A stretch of DNA of 7,040 nt from assembly GCA_030040455.1 (NCBI GenBank), contig JASHTR010000574.1:1-7040 (forward strand), given 5' to 3'. The position numbers and the translations under genes were made by a program. A model generated the notes under the pieces. That model made no database searches. It had not been told where the DNA came from and saw only the letters and a list, made by a program, of their open reading frames with translations. Positions within the stretch are counted from its first letter, which is position 1. Every line of letters starts with the position of its first letter. Shown piece after piece: positions 1 through 6,826 of the stretch. The DNA comes from Terriglobia bacterium (GTDB lineage: Bacteria; Acidobacteriota; Terriglobia; UBA7540).

Positions 1-874
1 CGACGAAGAAGCAACGGCCCGCCATTGGGACTGGTTGATTACTCAGCAGGGCGCGGACGGGCTTGTCGTTGCCGGCAGCAGTGGGGAATTTATTGCAATG
101 GATTTCGAGGAGCGCGTACGGCTGTTCCGCCTGGTCAAGGACGTAGTTCGGAAAAGGGTGCCAGTGATTTTCGGGTCAGGCCACTATAGTACGAAGCTTG
201 CCATCCAGCTTTCGCAAGAGGCCGAGCGATGCGGTGCCGACGCCTTGATCGTAATCCTCCCCTACTATCAAAAGCCGTCCAAAGCGGCGGTGATCGAGCA
301 CTATCGCCGCATCCGGCAGGCCACTGACCGGCCGATCATGCTCTACAACAACCCGAATAATTCCGCCTGTGTTGAGCTGAACCCACGAGAAATTGCGCAG
401 CTTGTCGAGGAAGACGTGCTCCACATGGTGAAGTCTACGTTTGGAACCGTCGAGCCGGTGCATGACTTGAGCTACCTGGTCGGTGACCGGATGGCTATTT
501 TTTATGGCTCTTTTCTGGCGGCTTTCGAAGGCTTGTGCGGAGGAGCCCACGGCTGGATCAGCGGCGTCTTGAATGTTGTGACGAAAGCGGCAAAAGAGAT
601 GTATAAGGCGGTGGTTATCGATAACGACGCCCAAAAAGGGCTTCGTATCTGGAAGAAGATCCTTCCCATCGTTCATCTCTATACTTACCAGCAGATTGGC
701 CCCGTCAGTGATCTTGCGACTTACCGTTCGATCCTGAGGCTCTGGCAAATGGAGGGAGGCTACTGCCGTGATCCATTCTTTCCGCTTACTTCTCAGCAGG
801 AGAAAACGTTGCGTGGAATTCTAGATCGCTCCGGGTGGATGGACCCGGAGCATGTGCTGGATGCGATCGACTGA
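1..874 (+). CDS. DHDPS/NAL-family lyase or aldolase (5' truncated by the window edge)
   Basis: The reading frame is open from base 2, so the gene starts upstream; the ATT/TTG codons near base 35 are internal. A class I aldolase-type (beta/alpha)8 barrel of this family forms a Schiff base between an active-site Lys and a 2-keto acid. Numbering from the codon at base 35, the GSSGE loop (residues 14-18) matches the family's GTTGE. The catalytic Tyr is in LYNNPN (Tyr104, bases 344-346) and the Schiff-base Lys is in MVKSTFG (Lys133, bases 431-433). The C-terminal half carries the usual GGxxGWISG segment and a final helical region. The canonical YNVPGRT motif reads YNNPNNS, so the Arg that binds aspartate semialdehyde in DapA is Asn109; a lysine-biosynthesis role is unlikely. 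Roughly the first 20-30 residues are missing. It ends 2 bases before the oxidoreductase gene, implying co-transcription. Inferred role: cleavage or dehydration of a 2-keto-3-deoxy sugar acid or similar keto acid. Family assignment is firm; substrate is unknown. Confidence 0.9.
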   Translation, partial: DEEATARHWDWLITQQGADGLVVAGSSGEFIAMDFEERVRLFRLVKDVVRKRVPVIFGSGHYSTKLAIQLSQEAERCGADALIVILPYYQKPSKAAVIEHYRRIRQATDRPIMLYNNPNNSACVELNPREIAQLVEEDVLHMVKSTFGTVEPVHDLSYLVGDRMAIFYGSFLAAFEGLCGGAHGWISGVLNVVTKAAKEMYKAVVIDNDAQKGLRIWKKILPIVHLYTYQQIGPVSDLATYRSILRLWQMEGGYCRDPFFPLTSQQEKTLRGILDRSGWMDPEHVLDAID

Positions 875-876
875 TC

Positions 877-1785
877 ATGATCAAAGTGGCGATCATCGGA
901 TGCGGGGCGGTAGGCTCTATTCACGCCGCAAAGTTGCGTGAAGAGCCTGGCGTGGAGTTGGTGGCCGTTTACAGCCCGAATACTCAGAAAGCAGCCGCCT
1001 TCGCCGCAGCCCACGGCATCCGGCGCGTTGGCGAAAGCATGGCGGATGCTCTTGTGCAGGCTGAGGTGGCAATGATCTGCTCACCCTCCGACCTCCATTT
1101 CAAACAGGCCAGCGAATGCCTCGAAGCAGGGGTGCACACACTCGTGGAGCTGCCGCCTTGCGCGGCAGCTTCACAGGCTGAAGTGCTGGCAAACCTGGCC
1201 CGCAAGCACGGCGTGCGGCTGGGATGCGCGCACACAAGCCGATATTTGCTTCCCTACGTTCGCCTTAAGGAAAACTTGCAGAATGGGGCGCTCGGAGAAT
1301 TGCAGGAAGTTAACTACCTCCGCCATCATCAGCTTCGGGCGCGAAGCTGGAGTGACAATGCTTTGCTGCATCACGCAGCACACCCGATCGATCTCCTGCT
1401 CTATTGGTGTGGCGGGCTTGAGCCGAAAGCCTGCATCGCCCAACCAGGCGTGGCTACCGCCCAGGCAGTATCCCTTCTGGGAGAGTTGCCAACGGGAGGG
1501 CTTGCGACAATAAGCGTCAGTTACCAGTCTCGACTCCCGCACACGCGGGTGCTGATTGTGGGGAAAAAGCACACAGCGGAAACAGACGGTTTCACCTACG
1601 TGCGTTCAGACCTCGCGGAGCTTCAGTTCCAAGGTAATGAACAGATGGTTTACGAGCAAGCCATCCGCGATCAAGACGCGCAGTTTCTCCACGCTTGCCA
1701 GGGTGCAAATACCTATGTGGCATGGGAGGAAACCATAAGGCTCATGCGGACGGTAAATCGGTGCCAGGCGCTGGGGACGGATTAG
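877..1785 (+). CDS. Gfo/Idh/MocA-family NAD(P)-dependent oxidoreductase, LigC-like variant
   Basis: A 302-residue protein, slightly short for the family's usual 320-400. An in-frame start at 835 exists, but it would overlap the upstream gene by 40 bases, and the Rossmann strand MIKVAIIGCG begins at the ATG at 877, so that start is chosen; no clear Shine-Dalgarno is visible. The N-terminal Rossmann fold has GCGAVG at residues 8-13. The usual E-K-P motif is Glu91-Leu92-Pro93. The C-terminal alpha/beta domain holds SWSDNALLHHAAHPIDLL, where His169 and Asp172 match the catalytic His and Asp of the family's DxxxHxxD motif and the first Asp is replaced by His165. From memory, E-[IL]-P plus HHAAH also occurs in 4-carboxy-2-hydroxymuconate-6-semialdehyde dehydrogenase (LigC), so this may be a subgroup signature and not a loss of function. 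The enzyme is probably cytosolic, oxidising a cyclic hemiacetal or sugar. Family is sure; substrate is unknown. Confidence 0.9.
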   Translation: MIKVAIIGCGAVGSIHAAKLREEPGVELVAVYSPNTQKAAAFAAAHGIRRVGESMADALVQAEVAMICSPSDLHFKQASECLEAGVHTLVELPPCAAASQAEVLANLARKHGVRLGCAHTSRYLLPYVRLKENLQNGALGELQEVNYLRHHQLRARSWSDNALLHHAAHPIDLLLYWCGGLEPKACIAQPGVATAQAVSLLGELPTGGLATISVSYQSRLPHTRVLIVGKKHTAETDGFTYVRSDLAELQFQGNEQMVYEQAIRDQDAQFLHACQGANTYVAWEETIRLMRTVNRCQALGTD

Positions 1786-1793
1786 CTTTCCTT

Positions 1794-1800
1794 GGATGGG
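1794..1800 (+). promoter_or_regulatory. weak ribosome binding site for the large exported hydrolase
   Basis: A GGATGGG stretch lies 6 bases upstream of the ATG at 1807. It is a partial Shine-Dalgarno match and the best candidate in the 21-base gap. It favours ATG 1807 over the in-frame TTG at 1792, which has only the pyrimidine-rich tail of the previous gene's end before it, and over GTG 1816. Confidence 0.4.
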
Positions 1801-1806
1801 ATTGCA

Positions 1807-1899
1807 ATGGGCAGGGTGGTAATAAAGCGTGGGCTGGAAAGCCTGCCGCTCGCTATCGCGGTCTTGGTGTGGGGGCTGGCGTGTCCGGCATGGTCCGCC
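1807..1899 (+). other. Sec-type signal peptide of the large hydrolase
   Basis: Residues 1-31 have a basic n-region (Arg3, Lys7, Arg8), a hydrophobic core LPLAIAVLVWGLA, and an A-W-S-A signal peptidase I site with predicted cleavage before Gln32. Cys26 lies inside the hydrophobic stretch, but the preceding residues G-L-A do not fit a lipobox well, because the -3 position is Gly. Export is the likeliest fate; a lipoprotein is less likely. Confidence 0.8.
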
Positions 1900-4800
1900 C
1901 AGTCCCCGAGTGCGGCTATCGCTCGAATGGCTGCACAACTTGGCATTGCGCTGGAACCGACACCTCACTTGCAAGGAACCGCTCCGCTCACTCTACCCCA
2001 TGGCTTGGCGCGCCCTGCCGGAATGACGTGGCCAAAGAGCGGCTCCATTTACGTTCAGCAACTTCAGGAAGAAAACAATTTTTGGTCAAACAGAATCAGT
2101 GCTACCCCGGCCCTCCGCGATAAAGAATGGAGGCCGGCTTTCTCCTCCGTTAAGGCTTACCGTGCATCGCTTCAGCGACATCGCCAAGATCTGCGGCTGA
2201 TGCTGGGACTCCAAAGTCCTGCGCAAGCGAGCGCACAAGCAGTAGTGCTCCGAACCGGACCGGTGCGTATGGATGACTTGATCCTCACCCTGGAAAAAGA
2301 TTTTAAAGCGCGGGCACTGCTGTTTCGTCCTGAGGGAAAAGTAGCTGGAGCGGTTATTGCAATCCCTGACGCACAGGAATCAAGGGCCGAGTTTGCTGGA
2401 ATCCTGGAAGGGGAGGAGCCAGCGGGTTGGCTTCGAACGCTGCTTGGCGGAGGGCTTGTGGTGTGCGTGCCGATCACCGTCGAGCGAAAAACAGATTATC
2501 CGTTGGGGCAGCGCTGGGGGGTAAATCGACGGCAGTTGCTTTACCGGCTGGGATTCATTGTGGGCCGTACGTTGACCGGCATGGAAGTGCAGGAGACGCT
2601 GGCGCTTCGGGATTATCTGGTGAAGCAATTTGTTCTGGGCACGGGGCAAATCGGCCTGCTGGGATTGCGACAAGGTGGGATGACAGCATTCTATGCCGGC
2701 GCAGTGGACGGACGTTTCGGCATGGTAGGCGTTGTGGATTACTTCCAGCAGAGAGAAAGATGCTGGCAAGAACCTGTCGACCGAATGCTCTATGGACAAT
2801 TAAAGGAATTCGGAGATGCGGAAATTGCGGCTCTTATTGCTCCCGGTCATTTGGGCGTGGAATACACGGCGGAAGGTCCAACGCCAGGAAGCAGCGTGGA
2901 AGCAGAGGCACAGCGGGCAAAGAGGTTCTACGAAGGTTTGGGGAGAGCGGCGAACTTTCGAGTTGATAAAGCGCCGAGCGCCGAAGTGGGGCTGGAAAAA
3001 GCCGCTCGGGAAATCGCAAGGACGCTGGGGGCAAGACAAACCAGCGCAGGCATGGCAATCGGTTTTCGGATCAGTCCGAACTATGCCATGAAAAGCAGGA
3101 ACGAGCACTTTGACGCTCTCCATGATTACCTGCGGCGGCTGGATGAGGAGAGCGACGAGGTTAGGGCAAGCTATTGGGATCTGCTCCCAACGCCAGCGGC
3201 CAGGCGCGCGCCAAAGGCAGCACAACTACGAAAAGAGTTGGGCAAGTTGATAGGTGAGATTCCAGTTGGCCAGGAGCCTCTCGAACCGCGCACGCGGCTT
3301 ATTCGTGTTACAGGCAAGTTCGTTGATTACGACGTGCTGCTGAATGTGCTGCCGGGGGTACACGCCTATGGGCAGTTGCTCGTACCTCGGCTCCCTGGAA
3401 GGCTGCCCGTTGTGATCTGCCAGCACGGGCTCGGCGGCCGGCCAGCAGACATCACCGGAATCGGCCAGGACCCCGACCCCATCTATCACGCTCTGGGAGC
3501 GCATCTGGCGGACCTTGGATACGTGGTGTTCGCTCCCTACGTCACTGTACCCATCCGTCAGGAGATTCTGGTGAACCCGCTGGTCCAGAAAGCGGCGGCG
3601 CTGGGGATGATGCGAACCAGCCTGGAACTGGCAAAATTGCATTGCATCGTGAATTTTCTTCAAACATTGCCGTTTGTAGACAGCGAGCGCATTGGCTACT
3701 ACGGGTTGTCGTACGGAGGATACTCGGCAATTTGGATGCCGCCACTGGAGCCACGGATCAAGCTGAGTGTGATCTCGGGGCATTTCAATGACTGGTGCAC
3801 GAAAATCACAAACGATCAAAATCCTACAAGCTACCTTCGCTACCAGGACGCGGACTTTTACAATTGGAACGTTCTTAACCGGTTCACGCATCTGGAGTTG
3901 ATTGCCGCGATGTACCCACGGCCCGTATGCGTGGAGTTTGGAGAACACGATCCCACCACAACACCCGAATGGCACGCAGCGGCATGGCGGCAAGTGAAGG
4001 CCTGGAAGGCAGAGTGGGGGCTTGGAGGCACAGAGGCGAGAGTTGTGCAGGTGCATTACGAAGGAGTGCATGAGGTTCACGGCGTGGGAACGATTTCCTT
4101 TTTGAATCGCTGGCTCCGGCCCGATCTCCCGGACGGCCGAGATCACTCCTATAATCTCTTGCCGGTGGATATCGAGCTGCAAGCTTCCACGGCAAGCCGG
4201 AGCCTGGCGACCGGCCAAGGTTCAGAGATGCCGCTCGCCCAATACAACCTGGATTCCACGGCCAAGACGTGGATTAGAGGCAGGTTTTACGTCTCCCGGC
4301 GATTTCCTGTCTTCACTGGCTTTGCCTTACAGTTGTCCCGCGTGGGGCATCCAGGTGATCTCATCCTCCGATTTGGGAAAACGCCTGAAGGCAATGAGCT
4401 GGGCGAAGCGCGCGTTCCGGCGAGTGATGTTGATCCCCTCTTCGATCTTTGGTATAGCGCGAAAACCAGGGCAGCTCGGCTTGATCCGGCGAAGCTGTAT
4501 TATTTTGAGATTCGCGCATCGTCGGGCCATGCTCCTGACAATTGCTATGTGGTGTACGGCCCGAAGCCGTTGGGAGGCAAGGACGAGCCGGGCCGATTCG
4601 GATTGAGCTATCAGGTGTTGGGTCAAGGCGAGCCACCAAGCCTAGTCCGTCGATACGAGCGCTTTGGATTCATGCGAACGATGCTCGCGCCTTATACGGG
4701 CGGACCGGCGATTGACGCGACGGGTTCCCCTCCGCGCCAACCGAATGAGGTAGCCGTTGAAAGGGGCTGGTCCATCCACCTGGAAAACGGGGCCGATGAA

Positions 4801-6819
4801 GTTACGGAAACGGCTGCCGCTGACTTAGCTCAGTTCTTCCAGAACGACCTTGGGCTGGATGTGAAGACTTCCATCGCAAAAAGCAATTCTCAGATCGACC
4901 TTCGTGTTGCTCCTGCCGTAGGGGTTCATACCCAGGAAGGATATCGAACAACCGTTTCAGAACAGGAGATCAAGATTGAGGCGACGACTTCACGGGGAGT
5001 CATGCGCGGGGTGTACGCATTGGAAGAGGCAATACGGACCCGGCAGGGGCCGTATCTCAGAAAAGGCGTCAGCTTGCGTAACATGCATTTTAGCCCCAGA
5101 ATCACAACGACCGTTCATCCGCCAGATGCCAACTATGACGAAACTTCATACCCCCTGGCTTACACCAATGGCCTGCTAGACCGCATCTCCCACAGCGGCT
5201 TCAATGCTATTTGGGTGTGGCTCAACACCGAAGAGGCAACTCTTGATTCGAAGGTCTATCCTGAATTGAATGACCCGAATGCAGCTACGCGCCTGGCGCG
5301 TCTGGAGGATCTTGCGCGACGCGCGCATCGCTACGGAATCGACGTTTATATTTATCTGGCTACGGGGTACAACCACCACCTCCCGGCGTCTTTCTTTAAA
5401 AAGCATCCCGATGCACGCGGCTATGGGTGGGGTCCGCCGATGTGCACCTCCAACAAAAACGTGCGCCGTTACTATGCCGAGACCGTCGAGACCATTTTTC
5501 ACCATGCTCCCGATCTGAAAGGGATGATTGTCATCTATGACAGCGAGGGTTTCTGGTACTGCGGGAATTCCGAGCGCACGCTCGAGGAGTGCCCGCGCTG
5601 CCGCCATCGCACGCAGCAAGCGGTGGCTGCTGAACTCCTCACAACTCTCGACCGGGCCATGCACGAATCCGGTGGCCCGGCGAAACAGATGATCGCCTGG
5701 AATTACAATGTCGCGTCCCAATGGGTCCTCAAGCTGATTCCGTTGCTTCCCAAAGACATCATCCTTCAGGGTGATTTCGATAAAGGAATGATGGCAGAGA
5801 AAGATGGCATTCGCCATCAGACGGAGGACTACAACATTTCGAATCTTGGTCCGCCGGATTTGTTCGTTAAAGAGTATCAGGCTGCCCGCGAGCATGAACT
5901 TAAAGTGATGGCTAAGACGGAGCACGCCATAAGCCAGGAGTTTATTTTTGTCCCCTACATTCCTTGCCTGGGTCAGTGGTACCGGCGGATCGCAAAGATG
6001 CGCGGGTACGATTTGATGGGGTGGTTTGGGAACTGGAACCACTACGGATATACACCTTCTTTGCCTGCGGTGCTGATTAATCGCATGTCTTCTGACCCGG
6101 CGCCTGCGGAAGAAGATTTATTAGAGGAGCTGGCAACAAGAAAGTTTGGGCCGCAGGCGGCGCCATACGTCGTGCGAGCCTGGCATGATTTTAGTCGAGG
6201 AATCCGGGAATATCCTTACTCCGATCCGGTTGCCCGCATCCCCGGCCCGGTTCAGAAGGGGCCAAGCCAACCACTCTTCCTTAACCCAACAATCGAGAGT
6301 TTCGGACCCTGGCGTTCGTGGCAGAACGACCTGAACTGGACGAGACCGTGGGGCCCGGAAATGGCCGCAAAATACCTTGGCCGATTGGAGCGATTGTATG
6401 CCGAGGGCAATCGGGAGCTCAGGAACGCGGAGGGTGTTGCTCCCAAACCCTATCGGCCCGGCCTGGCCGCTGAGTGGCGGGTTGGGCGAACCATACAAAG
6501 TTCCGTCGAGAGCGTGCTGAACCTGATCGACTGGGTTCAAGCTCGCGACAATTTCTACGCAGCAGAGTCGGCAAGCCAACGTGAAGTAATAACTGGAAAG
6601 CTGGAAGCGATCGCTCTGGCCGAGCGGGACAATGCCCGAAGGATTCTACCCTTGCTCGAAACGGATTCCAGGCTGGGATACGCCGCGGTAGGGAATGGAG
6701 GCCTGTTCGCGCCGGCGCTGGTGGACTGGAAACTTGGAGAGCTCGATGACGTTTTGCTTCGCCAGCTCCCTGCAGAGTTGAATCGCCTCAACAGCGGAAA
6801 GATGATAACCAAACATTAA
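1807..6819 (+). CDS. exported multidomain esterase/glycoside hydrolase fusion (1670 aa)
   Basis: One uninterrupted frame of 1670 codons. Domains in order are: signal peptide (1-31), helical N-terminal segment (about 35-140), degenerate alpha/beta-hydrolase (about 145-409), helical linker, intact alpha/beta-hydrolase with Ser635/Asp715/His755 (about 500-770), beta-rich domain (about 780-942), GH20b-like alpha/beta domain (about 980-1078), a TIM-barrel-like glycosidase region with DSEG at 1245-1248 (about 1084-1430), and a helical C-terminal region to 1670. The protein is probably periplasmic or surface-exposed, acting on an esterified, glycosylated polymer or oligomer. The C-terminal half alone, about 700 residues, is close to the length of a complete GH67 alpha-glucuronidase, so this looks like a true fusion of esterase and glycosidase genes. 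The start is ATG 1807; TTG 1792 would add five residues without improving the signal peptide. It sits 21 bases after the oxidoreductase and 7 before an enolase-superfamily gene. The exact substrate cannot be read from the sequence. Confidence 0.88.
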   Translation: MGRVVIKRGLESLPLAIAVLVWGLACPAWSAQSPSAAIARMAAQLGIALEPTPHLQGTAPLTLPHGLARPAGMTWPKSGSIYVQQLQEENNFWSNRISATPALRDKEWRPAFSSVKAYRASLQRHRQDLRLMLGLQSPAQASAQAVVLRTGPVRMDDLILTLEKDFKARALLFRPEGKVAGAVIAIPDAQESRAEFAGILEGEEPAGWLRTLLGGGLVVCVPITVERKTDYPLGQRWGVNRRQLLYRLGFIVGRTLTGMEVQETLALRDYLVKQFVLGTGQIGLLGLRQGGMTAFYAGAVDGRFGMVGVVDYFQQRERCWQEPVDRMLYGQLKEFGDAEIAALIAPGHLGVEYTAEGPTPGSSVEAEAQRAKRFYEGLGRAANFRVDKAPSAEVGLEKAAREIARTLGARQTSAGMAIGFRISPNYAMKSRNEHFDALHDYLRRLDEESDEVRASYWDLLPTPAARRAPKAAQLRKELGKLIGEIPVGQEPLEPRTRLIRVTGKFVDYDVLLNVLPGVHAYGQLLVPRLPGRLPVVICQHGLGGRPADITGIGQDPDPIYHALGAHLADLGYVVFAPYVTVPIRQEILVNPLVQKAAALGMMRTSLELAKLHCIVNFLQTLPFVDSERIGYYGLSYGGYSAIWMPPLEPRIKLSVISGHFNDWCTKITNDQNPTSYLRYQDADFYNWNVLNRFTHLELIAAMYPRPVCVEFGEHDPTTTPEWHAAAWRQVKAWKAEWGLGGTEARVVQVHYEGVHEVHGVGTISFLNRWLRPDLPDGRDHSYNLLPVDIELQASTASRSLATGQGSEMPLAQYNLDSTAKTWIRGRFYVSRRFPVFTGFALQLSRVGHPGDLILRFGKTPEGNELGEARVPASDVDPLFDLWYSAKTRAARLDPAKLYYFEIRASSGHAPDNCYVVYGPKPLGGKDEPGRFGLSYQVLGQGEPPSLVRRYERFGFMRTMLAPYTGGPAIDATGSPPRQPNEVAVERGWSIHLENGADEVTETAAADLAQFFQNDLGLDVKTSIAKSNSQIDLRVAPAVGVHTQEGYRTTVSEQEIKIEATTSRGVMRGVYALEEAIRTRQGPYLRKGVSLRNMHFSPRITTTVHPPDANYDETSYPLAYTNGLLDRISHSGFNAIWVWLNTEEATLDSKVYPELNDPNAATRLARLEDLARRAHRYGIDVYIYLATGYNHHLPASFFKKHPDARGYGWGPPMCTSNKNVRRYYAETVETIFHHAPDLKGMIVIYDSEGFWYCGNSERTLEECPRCRHRTQQAVAAELLTTLDRAMHESGGPAKQMIAWNYNVASQWVLKLIPLLPKDIILQGDFDKGMMAEKDGIRHQTEDYNISNLGPPDLFVKEYQAAREHELKVMAKTEHAISQEFIFVPYIPCLGQWYRRIAKMRGYDLMGWFGNWNHYGYTPSLPAVLINRMSSDPAPAEEDLLEELATRKFGPQAAPYVVRAWHDFSRGIREYPYSDPVARIPGPVQKGPSQPLFLNPTIESFGPWRSWQNDLNWTRPWGPEMAAKYLGRLERLYAEGNRELRNAEGVAPKPYRPGLAAEWRVGRTIQSSVESVLNLIDWVQARDNFYAAESASQREVITGKLEAIALAERDNARRILPLLETDSRLGYAAVGNGGLFAPALVDWKLGELDDVLLRQLPAELNRLNSGKMITKH
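2239..3033 (+). other. domain 1: degenerate alpha/beta-hydrolase (Abhydrolase_7/AXE-like), probably inactive
   Basis: Approximate residues 145-409 of the large protein. The family pattern is clear: GRTLTGMEV at 253-261, the nucleophile-elbow region GLRQGG followed by FYAGAVDGRF, and EFGDAEIAALIAP at 334-346. In active relatives the elbow is G-x-S-x-G-G; here the Ser position is Arg288 (codon CGA, 2668-2670). The stretch after LIAP has no obvious acid-plus-glycine motif, and the end of the domain (RVDKAPSAEVGLEK) lacks the usual Gly-His. All three catalytic positions therefore appear lost, although the fold-defining residues are kept. Likely role: substrate binding or structural support for the next domain. 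The assignment of the fold is from recalled family motifs. Confidence 0.7.
3304..4116 (+). other. domain 2: intact alpha/beta-hydrolase (acetyl-xylan-esterase/S9-like)
   Basis: Approximate residues 500-770 of the large protein. QHGLGG (539-544) is the oxyanion-hole strand and turn. GLSYGGYSAIW carries the nucleophile Ser635 (codon TCG, 3709-3711). GEHDPTT carries the acid Asp715 (3949-3951), and GVHEVHG gives His755 (4069-4071) as the likely base, with His758 as the alternative. The spacing and order are normal for alpha/beta-hydrolases of the acetyl xylan esterase or prolyl-oligopeptidase type. In context a carbohydrate esterase is more likely than a peptidase, but the sequence alone does not settle this. 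Confidence 0.8.
4144..4632 (+). other. central beta-rich domain of unknown family
   Basis: Approximate residues 780-942 of the large protein. The region alternates short hydrophobic strands with polar turns (for example RFPVFTGFALQLSRVG, GDLILRFG, KLYYFEIRASS, NCYVVYG), as in jelly-roll or fibronectin-like sandwiches used for carbohydrate binding or spacing. I do not recognise a named family. Its place between the esterase and the glycosidase fits a binding or spacer module. Confidence 0.5.
4744..6816 (+). other. domain 3: GH67/GH20-like glycoside hydrolase module
   Basis: Approximate residues 980-1670 of the large protein. It opens with an alpha/beta domain resembling the N-terminal domain of GH20/GH67 enzymes, ending RGVMRGVYALEEAIR (about 1063-1077). 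A barrel follows: VSLRNMHFSPRI near 1088, GFNAIWVWLN, then a strand ending VIYDSEG with Asp1245 and Glu1247. In GH67 alpha-glucuronidases the catalytic acid lies in a similar [DN]SEG motif. Downstream, AKTEHAISQEF (Glu1372, Glu1378) resembles the E-x-x-I-T-x-E-Y segment near the GH67 catalytic base, followed by a YIPCLGQWYRRI segment. Cys1252, Cys1262 and Cys1265 cluster just after the acid. The last 240 residues are mainly helical. Alternatives are a GH20/GH84-type or DUF4838-type glycosidase. Motif comparison is from memory. Confidence 0.6.
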
Positions 6820-6826
6820 TAAGCCC

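Noticed and set aside
1..874. Calling the first gene dapA
   Set aside because: The DapA arginine is absent and the neighbours are catabolic, so only the superfamily call is supported.
835..876. Upstream in-frame start for the oxidoreductase
   Set aside because: It would overlap the aldolase gene and add 14 residues before the Rossmann strand that naturally begins at the ATG at 877.
1792..1806. TTG start for the large hydrolase
   Set aside because: ATG 1807 has a better-spaced GGATGGG and already gives a full signal peptide; TTG remains possible but is weaker.
1882..1884. Lipoprotein cysteine (Cys26) in the signal peptide
   Set aside because: The preceding residues G-L-A do not make a good lipobox, and an A-W-S-A cleavage site follows at residue 31.
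1695..2123. Plus-strand frame of 142 codons across the gene junction
   Set aside because: It is out of frame with both neighbours, overlaps the signal peptide, and has no recognisable domain.
3226..4218. Minus-strand open frame of 330 codons inside the large hydrolase
   Set aside because: It lies wholly opposite clear catalytic motifs (Ser635, Asp715, His755) of the plus-strand gene, and its translation shows no recognisable domain; an antisense shadow of GC-biased codons.
5176..6042. Minus-strand open frame of 288 codons
   Set aside because: Opposite the glycosidase barrel motifs; no family pattern in the translation and no supporting start context.
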